Shown here piece after piece: positions 52,201 to 63,200 of a stretch of DNA of 64,000 bases. The position numbers were made by a program, and so were the translations under genes. Positions within the stretch are counted from its first letter, which is position 1. The number at the start of each line of letters is the position of its first letter. The stretch covers positions 310,001 through 374,000 of the forward strand of contig JAPMXV010000042.1 in the NCBI GenBank assembly GCA_026936335.1, written 5' to 3'. The notes under the pieces were generated by a model. That model made no database searches. It was not told the DNA's origin and saw nothing but the letters and a program-made list of their open reading frames with translations. This stretch comes from Mantamonas sphyraenae (Eukaryota; CRuMs; Mantamonadidae).

Positions 52201-52358
52201 AAGTGCAACTGAGCGCTCGTGCGCGACGCCTGTTGCAAGAGGTTGTCGAGCGTCCTGACAACGCACCCATCTCGCGTGTGAAGCTGAAGAAGCCCACACT
52301 CATGGATGAGCCTGTGACGGACACGAATCCGTGGCGTATGGACGAGGAGGAGCTGTGA
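49215..52358 (+). CDS. Long charged coiled-coil protein with spaced Trp repeats (CCDC191/Sfi1-like)
   Basis: Exon 1 49215-49247 (MERDSLDNWME, donor GTGAGT), exon 2 from 49338 (49341 also possible) to 52358; about 1017 residues. The intron is a multiple of three without in-frame stops, so an unspliced form is possible. Residues 290 onward are nearly all Glu/Lys/Arg/Ala/Gln heptads, a continuous helix. Within it tryptophan-containing units recur, each roughly AxxxWxxxxxxxR (AWAVWERQRDAKERRQLRVA, RYMDRWRRYVREEQ, SKCMVAWMSFRHVMQEER, RGWLPWRQLVWRARQAEQ, RAMRAWKEQIAEM, LFEVWFREYQRAS), recalling centrin-binding Sfi1 repeats and centriolar CCDC191. That likeness is from pattern only. The C-terminus is TDTNPWRMDEEEL. 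Confidence 0.75.
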   Translation: MERDSLDNWMEVSWKGLPCSYACTELSVTRRCACVLTRGVQQVQRNSRAQADEQVSSLLGSSTARSGRGAHQGQETGERELAWSVGSGGSGNSFGGDEAELRQSADAFDLASRFDALLRDKMERRKPATTQWQHQSEDTGWANYDGTNENEEQEEELTRVGGNGRSGLPAHIQAMLDEKNEIANSLGKERQYRHRDRMAEAFGIEEAESGGQDDEDEGELSEWQQFRQKLSTPLTVRSRHDTSSVLDVNRQLEESERARDALRAGLGERRESASSSSPGGGGNGSAGTSNNPLKRMEERRKESRERRTRRMEQRLAKAQEEAIALEEARAEQMAASRKQQERRRNLKLVQEKQKMQAEIEAIKREIELEAKRQAAEEAAMLQEMERLAALKEEQEKQRMVLEEEKRLRADKDKRLEAAWAVWERQRDAKERRQLRVALQAWQEQGRHTRLMRARATALIEGKRKQRYMDRWRRYVREEQGRSEEERVRAEIAREQQMAMKAQRHMEWQLMSKCMVAWMSFRHVMQEERRMQEQHAERRAKIDALVQQAAKRAAREEEEAEEERKRQEAEQARAQMKRRKAKQQEWSMRVEESEQGQEVTLSGLGGGGDGGDSDEQDDSSSDGEWDSASVQVAYGGEDSSDRESDVAKSEHMRTPRSGRAGRQTANSTRRGSATKRELSEAEKAEIAKGREMAARMEARARERKERRERLAERYREIEQERRAKEEARLQEESERLAMEKRERVRAMREKKLAEKKAKEEKEARKRRMEELHQLARRHYVLKNMHYRGWLPWRQLVWRARQAEQMADEAFAEQLRAKVFGEWQLAARSIAEAKAARATAMHSEMMARRAMRAWKEQIAEMRAMEAAAHEQANMKARRRLFEVWFREYQRASAIRQEREARLRDIADAFAEEQCSRRGLRRWHAALHTRREEKAREERIGRLKNKVSSWLESDPGELEAVRSTPRRRDWLLDANEIGGDSTGAKGTGGTKTRVSPQAEVQLSARARRLLQEVVERPDNAPISRVKLKKPTLMDEPVTDTNPWRMDEEEL

Positions 52359-52387
52359 GTTGGAGACGGTGAGAACTGTAGTCAAGC

Positions 52388-54462
52388 TCAATCTTCTTCG
52401 TCGTCGTCCACATGCCGCTCTCCCTCAACGTTGACAAATGCAAAGCTGTCGTCGCCTTCGTCCTGTTCAAAATCTCCCCAATCCTTGTCGTCGAAGCGGA
52501 TGTATGTGCTGAACCGACTGTCTCGGATGGCTGCGAGCTCGCTTTCATGCTGGCTCATAGCCCTGCCCATCATGGCTGGGCCTGCGCCGCTGCCTTGCTT
52601 CTGCAGTGCAGCCACACGCTTATTTGACAATTTGTACATGGGCCTCTTGCCCTTTGACGGTGTGGCGCTCTCGCTGCTGCTCTCGTCCATCAAGTCCGAG
52701 TCGTCGGCCACGCCCAAGGCCGCCGACGCAGTCGAGGACGACGACTGGCCTTGGCGAGCCTCCTCTTCTGCGCGTTGTTGCTTTGCTTCTGCCTCTGCGG
52801 CAGCCTCCGCCTCGGCTTCAGCCGCCTCGGCACGCTCCTGAGCCTCACGCGCACGCTCCTCGTCGCGGGCCTTTTTCTGTGCGGCTCGCTTTGCACGCAG
52901 CTCCTGGCGCTGCTGGGCGGCCTCCTCGGCTTCGCGTTCCAAGTCCACGCGGTGGTGAGCACGCATCTTTTTGATGCTGCGGCGGTTTTCCATCGGTAGC
53001 TCGCCAAAGGTGTAGTTCATCAGCGACTCGCAATCAAACAGAGTTTCCGGCAGAGTCTTGAGCAAGTTCATGAGCTCACCCGGGTCGCTGGTGCTCAACA
53101 GCGTGTCCTCGTGGAGCTTGAAGATGGCCACGGCCACGCGGAAGATGACCTTGGTGCCCTCGTTGAAGAAGGCGTCCCACACGCGCAGCACCGTCTCTGT
53201 GGGCAAGGAGTTGAGAAAGAGGCAGAGAAACCAGTTTGTGGAAACCACAGGCAGGATGATGTACGATGCCTCCAGATGCTCCTTGATGGCAGGGCCCATC
53301 TTGGTCAGGATTTCGTCCAGGACTCTCAAGTCGATGTGTGACTCCATCATGCTTTCGGAGTAGTAGTTGGGTGGCAACAGGTTCTCCATGATGGCAGAGA
53401 AGGTCCAGAAGGCAGACTCTTCGTCCATGAGCAGGAGAAGGAAGCCCGCAATGAAGTTCATGCTTTGGCAGTAGCCGACGCCCCTGTTGCGCCAGGAGTA
53501 GGCGTTGAGCACACGCTGGAGAGCTTCGACCTGCCTGCAGCCGCGTGCAAATTTGGGATGACCGGGAAAGGTGCGGTTCAAATCCTGCAGAATCTGGTCG
53601 GTGGCCACTGTGCGTTTGCCATTGAATTTGTTGACCAGTTGCCAGTACTTGCCTTCGTTTGCTTCCAGCCTCTGCGTGGCCCCGAGTAGAAACATCCACA
53701 CTTCTCTCCTGTACTCGCGTGGGATGCCACGACGCACCAGCTTCTTCAGCGTCGGGTCTTTCTTGCTCACCGACGTCAGCTGCTCCCTCCCGCCAATCTT
53801 CTCAAAGAACTCCTCCCAGTCTTCCCTCCGCTTCTCCATCAGCGGGTAGTAGAAGAGCCGATAGTACGACTGTGCCTCTCTGTATATACTCCTTGGCAAA
53901 TCGAATCCGTATCTGTCTCGGTGGACGCTGTGCCGTGTGTGTCACGCCATGGGCCGAGGCGAATCCGCGTCAGCATCTCCCCTCCGGGGTGTCGTTTGCG
54001 CGGCTGCGCGTACCGCTTGCACATGCAGAGTGCCACGGCACCACCCCAACCGGGTGCACTGTAGGAAACGACACGCCCTGTTCACACTCTTCCGTTCACT
54101 TACGCCAGCATGGGGTCGCTGTCGCGCTCATAGTCCCAGGTAGCCAGCAAGCGGTTGATGGCTGCCCGTGTGCCCGAGTCCAGCTTTGCTTTCATCAACC
54201 ACTGGTCTCCACTGAGACTCCCGTCTTCACGAGACGGATGGTCGCGGAACAAGAGAGCATCGATCACCTCCTCGTTGCTGCGTGCGTCCCGGAGGTCGCG
54301 AATCAGGTCTGCGTCCCGAAGGCGCATACGGGTGATCAGGGTCGTCGAATAATCGATGGTGCGCCCTGCTGACCCTGACGTGTCCATGGCTCTCGTGGAG
54401 CTGGACGACAGCCGCGTCCCATTGTATGCCGACGATGCGGACGCTGCCGAAGGAAACGACAT
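52388..54462 (-). CDS. TBC-domain Rab GTPase-activating protein (GRTP1/TBC1D6-like)
   Basis: Exons 54462-54104 and 53912-52388 (GTAAGT...GACAG) give 627 residues; the join makes DPMLAYGFDLPRSIYREAQS. The TBC core is complete: LVRRGIPREYRREVWMFLLG, ILQDLNRTFPGHP with the catalytic Arg finger, GVGYCQSMNFIAGFLLLL with the Gln finger, and NWFLCLFLNSLPTETVLRVW. The YGF start and order fit GRTP1/TBC1D6. The C-terminal third is an Ala/Glu coiled coil then Ser-rich and acidic sequence ending in a run of Asp and Glu. A further in-frame ATG at 54528 lies directly against the stop codon of the upstream gene, so I prefer 54462. It converges on the coiled-coil gene with only 29 bp between stops. Confidence 0.92.
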
Positions 54463-54528
54463 GAAAAGTGTGGGCCACGCAGGGCATGGACATCCAACTG
54501 CAACCAACTGGTGCCAACTGGTGGTCAT

Positions 54529-57050
54529 TCATTCCCGTGTCAGCTCGTCTTTGATCAAACGCAGCTGCTCCTCTGCTTTGCTGCGCAGCTCCTGTTCCTT
54601 TTCCAGCTTCTCCTGCAACGCATTGATTTTGGCGATCGAGTCGCGCAGACCCTGCTGCATCTGCTCCTGCAGTCGACTAACCGTGTCGTTCATCCAATCC
54701 TCCGCAGAGTGGCCCTGTGCTTGGTCTTCTTCGTCTTCTTCCTCATATTCCTCGTCGTCGTCTTCTTCCTCCTCCTCCTCATCAGCCTCCTCCTCGATCA
54801 AGTCGTCGCCGTTCTCCAGGCGAAGTCCCACATCAGGACGCGGCGTATCTTCGATTTGTGCAGCACGTTGCCGTGTGGCGCGCATTGGGGTTTGCATCTC
54901 CTCTGCCTCGGGTTCGTGTTCGTATTCCTCGTCCTCCTCCTCCTGCTCTTCCTCGTCTTCCAGCTCCTCCTCCAGTTCGACCTCCTCCTCCTCTTCAAAC
55001 TCTTCTTCCTCCTCCTCGTCTTCGTATTCTTCCTCCTCTTCGTCACTCTCGCTGTCGCTAAACAGCGGCTCGTCGTTGCTTTGCTCGTCGCCGATGTTGG
55101 CGCGGTACTTGGTGCGGAGATGCATGTAGCGTTGCTTCCACTCGTGCCGTTTCTGATCGACAGTCTCTCGAGCAAATTTGACTGTCTGCAGTCTCTCCTT
55201 GGCTTCACGCGCGACAGTTGCGACCACATAGGGGTCGATCAGCGTGGCCTGTACGCCTTGCTCGCACATCTTGCTTCGTGGTTTGAGTGCGCCTCCCTGT
55301 CGCTGCTGCTCACGCAGCAGCCACTTGTACTGACCGGCCTTGGCCTGGCTCATTTCCAGTTCCAACTCCAAGTCGGCCACGTCGCTCTGCAGCTGTTCCA
55401 CTTCGACACACTGCACGGTGTACAACAGATCCACTTCACGCATGACACTCACCTCGGCGGCCATGTTGGCCTGTTCCTGCTCCAGACGCTCCACATGCGC
55501 ACTCAGCTCCTCGTTCTGGGCAATCATGTCCTCCAGCGCCTCACGGATCTTCTGCTCCAGCGACGACACCTCTGCGTTGTTTTGGCGCAGTTCCTGGTTT
55601 TCCTTTTCCAGTGCAATCACGCGTGCCTGTGTGTCCACTTGCTCGATCCCATGTTCCATCGCTTCGATCAGCTCCTTTTGCGTGCGCTGCAGGTCTTGCT
55701 GCAGGTTTGCTGCCTCCTGTTTGGCTGCGCTTAGGCGCTCTTCCAGCTTGGTGCGCTCTTTGCGCAACGCGTCCATCTCGCCCTGCATGCGCATCTGCGA
55801 CTCTTTGCTCCCCTTGAGACTCTGCGCGAGCTGGGCACTCTCCTTGCGCGCCTCCAGCACCGCCTCCATGTACTTTGATGGGCTGTCGCCGCTTGCACGG
55901 CGCTTGCGAGCGCTCTCGCGCTGCGCTCTTGCCTGACTGCGCTCGTGCAGCCGTGCCGTCTCGTGCTCGAGGTTTTGGGCACGCTGAGCCCATTTGTACG
56001 CCGACTCCACAGCCTGTGCTTGCTTTTCGCTTGATTCTGGCGTGAAGAACTGCTCTCCATCGTCGTCCTCATCGCTCCCAGATCGCCGGCTACGCTTGGT
56101 CGGCTCACTTGCATCCACACCAACATCCACGTGCCGCTTATGACCCATTTGCTGCTTCTGTAATCCCGTGGGGTGGAGGGGGGCATGACGAGGGCACACA
56201 TACCGAGGGTGTCAGGATCTGCACACGCGGATTTCGAGCAAACACTCAGAAGGAAAGTGTCTGCGACACAGCGCTTGGCTGGGACGCACACGGCACCGTG
56301 TAGATGCTCACCACTATCGTGTGATGGGGTGTACACTGGATCGCCGCTTCATACTTACCCAAATGTTGGCTGGAGCCTCCTGCGCAGCGCGGGCAAGCAA
56401 GCCCTGCTCCAAAGTCGACCCAGGGCTCTTGCGCTTGCCCAACACACTGTCTGCCGGACGAGAGGTTGATTCAGCCATGTGTGTGCCGGCCATGCCTGTG
56501 GCTTGATCTGTGTTCTCGGTTGTGCTGCCGCTGGCGAGCTGCAGCTTATCTTGGCGCGCTTTGCGCTTGCCCCTCTTGCGCCCGCTGATGTGGCTCAGAG
56601 CGGCCATGGCATCCAAGTTCTTGAACAGCTGGCTGTCCCCACTGTCCTGGCCGCCCTTGTCCTCGAATACGGTCCACGACACAGGCTTGGATGTGGGCAT
56701 GGAACCTCCGTCTGCCTTGCTGTTGCGGCCCTTGCTGCGCCGCCGCTTGCTCGTCTTGGGTGATGCCTTGCGTGCCTTTACATCCGTCAGGGCCACGCGT
56801 CCACCCACACGTGCGTCTGGTGTCGCTGCCACCTGCATATCCGATCCCAGCTTGTTCTGTACGCGTGCAAATTGTGTCAGCCGCACCGTTTTTGGCGCCA
56901 AAATCGTGCACTGCGCTTGTCCGTCCGCCCACACACCTTGCTTCCACCCTTTTTCTGCTCACGCCACACTTCCAAACGCTCTTCCATGCTCATGTTGTCG
57001 ATCGACTGCCCTGAAAGCATGCCCAAAGGCTTCCTGCTGCCGCCGCTCAT
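54529..57050 (-). CDS. Acidic coiled-coil protein, unknown family
   Basis: Exons 57050-56937, 56856-56359 and 56157-54529, all phase 0, giving 746 residues. The N-terminus MSGGSRKPLGMLSGQSIDNM is followed by SMEERLEVWREQKKGG. The second exon is basic with nuclear-signal-like clusters (KTSKRRRSKGRNSKADGG, GRKRGKRKARQDK). The third contains KRSRR, a long coiled coil of about 200 residues, then very long Glu/Asp tracts (54900-55060 and 54720-54790), and a terminal coiled coil. Charge and coils suggest a chromosomal, spindle or cytoskeletal protein. I do not recognise a family. It is divergent from the dynein heavy chain gene, 186 bp between start codons. Confidence 0.78.
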
Positions 57051-57236
57051 TTTCTCCGACGCTCGGGTTCGCTTGCCTGGCTGTGCGCAGTGCATAGTGG
57101 GGCTCGCGTGCAAGTGGTGTGTGGAAAGTGGCCACACGACAAAGACACGACTCCGGTTTGGACCAGAGTGGCATGGTGGTGTGGTGGACAGCGAGCGAAC
57201 GGCGAGCCAACCGAAACCGCGCCGCCCCCGCACACA
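57051..57236. promoter_or_regulatory. Intergenic region between divergent coiled-coil and dynein genes
   Basis: 186 bp between start codons; no TATA box or other element recognised. A shared promoter is inferred from arrangement only. Confidence 0.4.
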
Positions 57237-60200
57237 ATGAGCAGCAGCAGCAGCAGCAGAAGCGCTCGACACAAGTCGCTGTCCAAACACAAGACGGCTT
57301 CACGACAGCTGTGGGACGACGGGCGTGTGGATTGGATTTTTGAGCGGCTCAAGAGCGGCGTTCATGTGTCGCAGGAGCAGTTGGAAGTGATGTACACCAT
57401 GGATGGGGAGAGCAAGGCAGCTCTGGAAGAGTTCCTGGACTCTGGCGACTGCAGGCGACTGTTGTTTCGCTTTGTGCGTCGTGACGGCGAGGAGGAGGAG
57501 CTGGTGGCCCTCACCAGCGCCGGCGTGGGCGAGGACGAATTTGAAGGCAGCAGCTCAAGCAAGAACTACTTTTTCATCAAGACAGGCAACGAGCCTCTGG
57601 AAGAGGCCAACATGCTCGAGGTACGTGGGCAATGTGTGTGGGAGAGCTTGTGTGTGGCGCAGGTGTGCAGGGTGTGCGTGTGTGCGGTGTGGCAGGAGCT
57701 GACGCGGAAGGCGTTGCTGGCGCGACCAACAGAGCGTTGTGTGCGGCGAGTTTGGCCGCGACACGCTGGAGCAATTGTACAATGTGTCCAAGGAGGTCTT
57801 TCTGCCCATGCTGATGAATCCGGAAAACCTCGAATCCATGAACGAGATCGTGCGCAAGGAGATCATCGACGCGTTCTACCAGTTCCTGGGCAACGTTTAC
57901 GTTACGATCGGCCTGACGCAGGTGCGTTTCCACGTCCACGAGGCCCCACGCCCGTTTCCCTCATCCCCATTTGCGGCTCGTTTGTGCCTTGTTCCCTTTG
58001 ACACCCACTCACTCGCCTGTCTGCCCCCGTCCATGTGCCCTGCATCCGCCCTACAGGGAAAGACGCTCCTGCCGTTGCCGCCCTTCCCCACCACAGACGT
58101 CTCCAAAATCGCAAAGGACAAGGAGATGGTCCATCTGCTCGAGTCTGCTGTCATCACATGGATCCGACAGATCAAGGTACGTTCTCCAGACCCTACCGCA
58201 TATCGCCATCCCTGTCGCGAGGCCCTTTGGCGCCGCCACCCTCTCTCGCCACATTCGCGCGCTTCGCCTGCGTTTGCCCTCCGCTTTTCCTCCATCCAGC
58301 CACACCCGCCCTCTGTGACCCACCCCAACTTCTCACACACACTCATTCTTCCGCTTTGGTGCCGCTTTCTGCTTTGCCCGTCCTGCTACGGCTGTACGTG
58401 AACGCGTGCGCGCTCGTCCCCCCATCCAACCCTCGTGCCGACCCACAGAATGTCCTGCAGAGCGATCCCGAGGATGCCTTTAAGGATGGCAACGCACACC
58501 CGGGCCCCATGGACGAGCTCGACTTTTGGGAGGCCAAGTCGCAGGACTTGAACCTGCTGCACGCACAGACAATGAGCGCCGAGGTACGCCGTGCCGTGCG
58601 TGTGCTCGAGATTACAAAGAGCTCCTACTCGCCTGCGTTTACACGCCTCACCAAAGAGGTACAGATTGCGCGCGCCGAAGCCAACAACAACTACAAGTTC
58701 CTGAGGCCCATCCGCAAGTACTTTGAACAGCTGCGCGCTTCCAAGCGCTTTGGCGATCTCGTCAACATTTTCCAGCCCATGATGCACATGGTGCTGCTCG
58801 TGTGGACAAACTCAAAGTTTTACAACACCCCATTCCGCATGGTGCTTCTCCTGCGCGCCATCTGCAACGACCTCATCACGCGCGCCACTGCTCACATCGA
58901 CAGCGCCACCCTCTTCAAGATCGAGCCCGAGGACGCCCTCGACCGTCTCTCCACAGCCATGCACGTGTGTGGCACATTCAAGGCCTGCTACTTTGCATAC
59001 AAGCAGGCCACGCAGGAGAACAACCCGGGCAACAAGTGGAACTTTCAGAACGCAAGCATTTTCCACCGCCTTGACGCCTTCCTCGAGCGCTGCCACGACA
59101 TCCTCGAGCTCACTCAGACCATTGTGCAGTTCAACCAGCTTGAAAAGGTCGAAATCGGAGGTTCCAAGGGCCGCGTCCTCTCGGGCAACATCCGCCAGAT
59201 TCACACGGACTTTGTGCAGTCCGTACAGCGCTTCCAGGACGTGCCCTACGACCTCCTCGACGTCGAGGCCAAGGCCTTTGACAACTCCTTCTATGACTTT
59301 CGCACACAGATCAAGCTCCTGGAGAAGCGTGTGAGCTCCGTCATCATCACGGGCTTCGACGACGCCAACAGCTTCGACGCAGCCTTTGGCGTCCTCGCCT
59401 CCTTTGACGACCTCCTCAACCGCGAGCAGATCAAAACAGACATCTCCAGCAAGGAACGCGAGCTTGTCATTGCGTTCACCGAGGACCTGGTCAAGGTCGA
59501 CGAGGAGTGCCGCGCTGGCCCCATGCTCAAGGCCGCATACAACAATATGCCTCCCGTCGCAGGCGCCCTGATGTGGGTTCAGGGCCTCAAGGACCGTGCG
59601 CACGGGCCCATGAACAAGCTGTCCAAAATGCGCAGGCCCGTCATGGACACAGACGACGGCAAGACGCTTCAACGTACCTACAGTGCGGCCATGGACGCCC
59701 TCAACAGGTTTGAGGAGGATATGAAGGCCAGCTGGCAGGACCAGTTTGACAACAGCACGCTGAACAAGCTTAAACAGCCGTTGCTGCGGCGCAACAGCCA
59801 GACAGGCCTGCTCGAGGTGAACTTTGACCCGCTTCTGGAGAACTTGCTGCGCGAGATCAAGTACCTGTCGCAGATGCGTGACATTGAGATTCCGCAGGGT
59901 GCAGCATCCTTCTTCAAGCGGAGCCAGACGTTCCGCACCCAAAAGGGTACCCTGGAAATCATTGTGCACAAGTACAACGGCGTGCTCGTATCTCTCAACG
60001 ACGTGGAGCGTCCGCTGTTCCAGAACTGGATCGAGGACATCAACAAGGTGTTGGAGAAGGGCGAGAAGCACTTGAACTGGAAGAGCCACGGCATCGCCGA
60101 CTTTGTAAACTCATCGCTCAGCATTGTGCGCCAGACAAGCGACATCCTGGAAACGGTCAAGCACAACGAGAGCGCCATCCGAGCCATTCTGCAGCGATGG

Positions 60201-63200
60201 GAGGGCACACCGTTGCTGGAGCGCAGCAACCAGAAGACATACTCGCCGCACGAGTTTCAGGAGAAGCAAAACGCACGCTTCCGCTCGCGCTTCAACGAGT
60301 TTACCGAAGACAACAAGGAGATGCACAGGCTGATTGCAGAGAGCAACAAGGCACTCAAGATCTCCAAGGGTGCGCCTGCGTGGAAGGCATACGTGGAGTA
60401 CATCCACGACATCATCGGCACGGGCATCAAGAGCGTGGTGGTGCTCTCACTGCGCTACCTGCAGCTGCAAATGGACCCGACGCTGTCTTCCACCGACGTC
60501 ACGCCGCTGCTTGAGGTCAAGATGGAGCTGGTGGTGCCGGACATCATCTTTTCGCCCGACGTGGAAGACTCTGGCAAGCTGAGCGTGCCGCAGATCGTCG
60601 AGTCCTGGATCGAAAACTTTTGCCGTGTGGGCTCGCTGATCACACGAATGGTCGAGGGCGAAACACCCGATTTTCTCAGCGTCATCGAGCGTGACGCCGA
60701 CATTGCCGGATTGATTGCCAGCATTCGCCGCCTGATGGACCGCAACGTGTCCCAGTGCGCCGAATTCAAGCGCTCCTTCACAAGCTATGCCTATCTGTGG
60801 AAGAACGAGATCAATCAGAGTTTCAACAAGTTTATGCAGCAGGAGTTGCGCAAGGCAGTGGAGCAGTGGCAGAACGCGTCGTCAGCGTCGCTGCTGGACG
60901 CCGAGGAGCCCACCGAACCACCTCTGGATGCGTTTGACAGACAGGTGGCGATGTTCAAGGCCTTGCAAGACGAGGTCCAGCAGCTGCCAAGCAACACAAA
61001 CATCAGCTGGCTGAAGATCGACTCGAAGCCGCTGAAGCAGGCAATGAGCACCTGGGTCACACGATGGATCTTTGCATACACACAGCACCTGACCAACGAC
61101 ACCATCAACAAACTGGACGAGCTCAACGAGTTTGTGCGCACCAGCAACGCCGGCCTGGACAAGGAGGTGCAGCCGGGTGACACGCAGGCTCTCATGGACG
61201 TGATGGGTCACATCCGAGACGTACGCCTGCGTGCACAGACCACCGACGGCATGTTTACGCCGCTGCGCGAAGTCGTGGCCATGCTGCGCCGCTACGGCTT
61301 CCTGCTGCCGCAATCGGTGATGCAGTCGCTGGACGAGGCGCCGCAAAAGTGGTTGGCGCTGAAAAAGAAGGCACAACTGACACGCGAGCGCGTCGACAGC
61401 ATGCAGCACCACCAGGTGGACCGCATCAAGCAGGACGTGCTGAAGTTCCAGAAGAAGGTGGACACGTACAGGCGCGACTTTACAACCAACGCGCCCACCA
61501 AAATGAGTGTGGAAATTGTGCCGGCGTACATTGCGCTGGACAGGTACCACATCTCGTTGCTGGAAATCCGCCACGAAGCAGACTCGCTGAACGAGCTGCA
61601 GCAGCTGTTTGAGCTGGAGGTGACGGATTTTGACAAGCTGGTCATGTGCAGGCAGGATCTGACCAACCTGAAGTACATCTGGGACCTTGCGTCGCTGGTG
61701 AGCCAGCAATTCGAGGCCTGGGGCAAGTTGCTCTTCCGCGACGTAAACGTGCAGAAGCTCGTGGGCCAGACGCGCGTGTTTGAAGAGCACGTGCAGAAAA
61801 TCGACAACGAGGGCTCGGCGTACACAGTGTACCGCGAAGTGGCCACGCTGGTGTCCAACATGATGGTGGCGGTTCCGCTGGCGGGCGAGTTGCACTCGCG
61901 CGCCATGCGAGAGCGCCACTGGAAGTCCATTGCACGCGCTACCAAGGCCACGCTCCCGTTCGAGTCACCTGCTTTCAGTTTGCAACACTTGATCGACGGC
62001 GAGATCTACAAGTACGAGAAGGAGGTGCGCAACATTGTGCGCCGCGCTGAAAACGAGCTGCGCATCGAGGAGGCGCTGGACAGCATCGAGGCGACGTGGG
62101 ATCACATCCTGTTGGAGTTTGAGGAGCAGGAGCCCCTGAACGAGCAGAGCGAGCCGATGCTGATTGCGGTGAAGCTGGAGAGTACGTTTGAGATGCTCGA
62201 GTCACACCAAGTGACACTGCAGTCGCTGCAACACGGCAAGTTTAGCATGCACTTTGCAGACGAGGTGCACAAGTGGCAGAAGCGCCTGGCACAGGTGGAG
62301 GTCACGCTGACGTTGCTTGTGAGCGTCCAGAAAACCTGGATGAATCTGGTGGGGATCTTCAGCCAGCTGGAGGAGGTTGCAAGCGCTCTTCCGGAGGACA
62401 CACAGCAGTTTGCAAAGTCGGACGCCGAGTTGCACCAGCTGCTCCACGACATGTCCCTGAACCGCAATGTGGCGGCGGCGTGTTCGCGTCCGGGACTGGA
62501 CGAGACGCTCAGGCGGTTGCAGCAGCAGCTGGAAAAGTGCAAGTCGAGCATGCTGGAGTTCCTGGAGAAAAAGCGAAGCATGTTCCCGCGCTTCTACTTC
62601 ATCTCGGCTCAGGATCTGCTGACGGTGCTGTCTCGCGGTCACCAGCCGCAGCTGGTGAGCAAGATGATCAGCATGTTGTTTCCGCACGTGGCGAGGCTTC
62701 ACTTCCAGGCAGATTCCGGGTACGCGAAGAAGCGTGCCATTGGCCTGTACGGACGCGATGGCGAGTACATGGAGTTCCACAAACCATTCGACTGCAGCGG
62801 GCCCAGCGAGCGTTGGCTGGCCAATCTGGTGACACACATCCGCAGCGCCCTGCAACTGGCCTTGACGGATGCCATGCTGACGAGCGAGGACCCTGGCTAC
62901 GGTTGGGTGACCGAGTACTGCTCGCAGGTGGTGCACCTGACGACCAACATCTGGTTCAGCGCCGACGTAAACGTCGAGTTTGACAAGCTGGAAGAGGGCC
63001 AGGTGAGCTCGCTGCGAGCGCTGTGGAACAAGCAGATGGACAAAATGGACGAGTTGACGGAGTATGCGCACCGTTCGCACCACTCTGAAAGCATGAACGA
63101 GGTCCAGCGCAACAAGGTGAGCGCGCTGATTGTGCAGGAGCTGCATCACCGCGACATCCTGCAGCAGTTGATGGAGGCACGCGAAGAATCTGCAGAGTGC

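Noticed and set aside
50299-52299. Minus-strand 666-codon Pro/Ser/Ala-rich frame
   Set aside because: Antisense shadow of the Glu/Lys/Arg coiled-coil gene on the plus strand.
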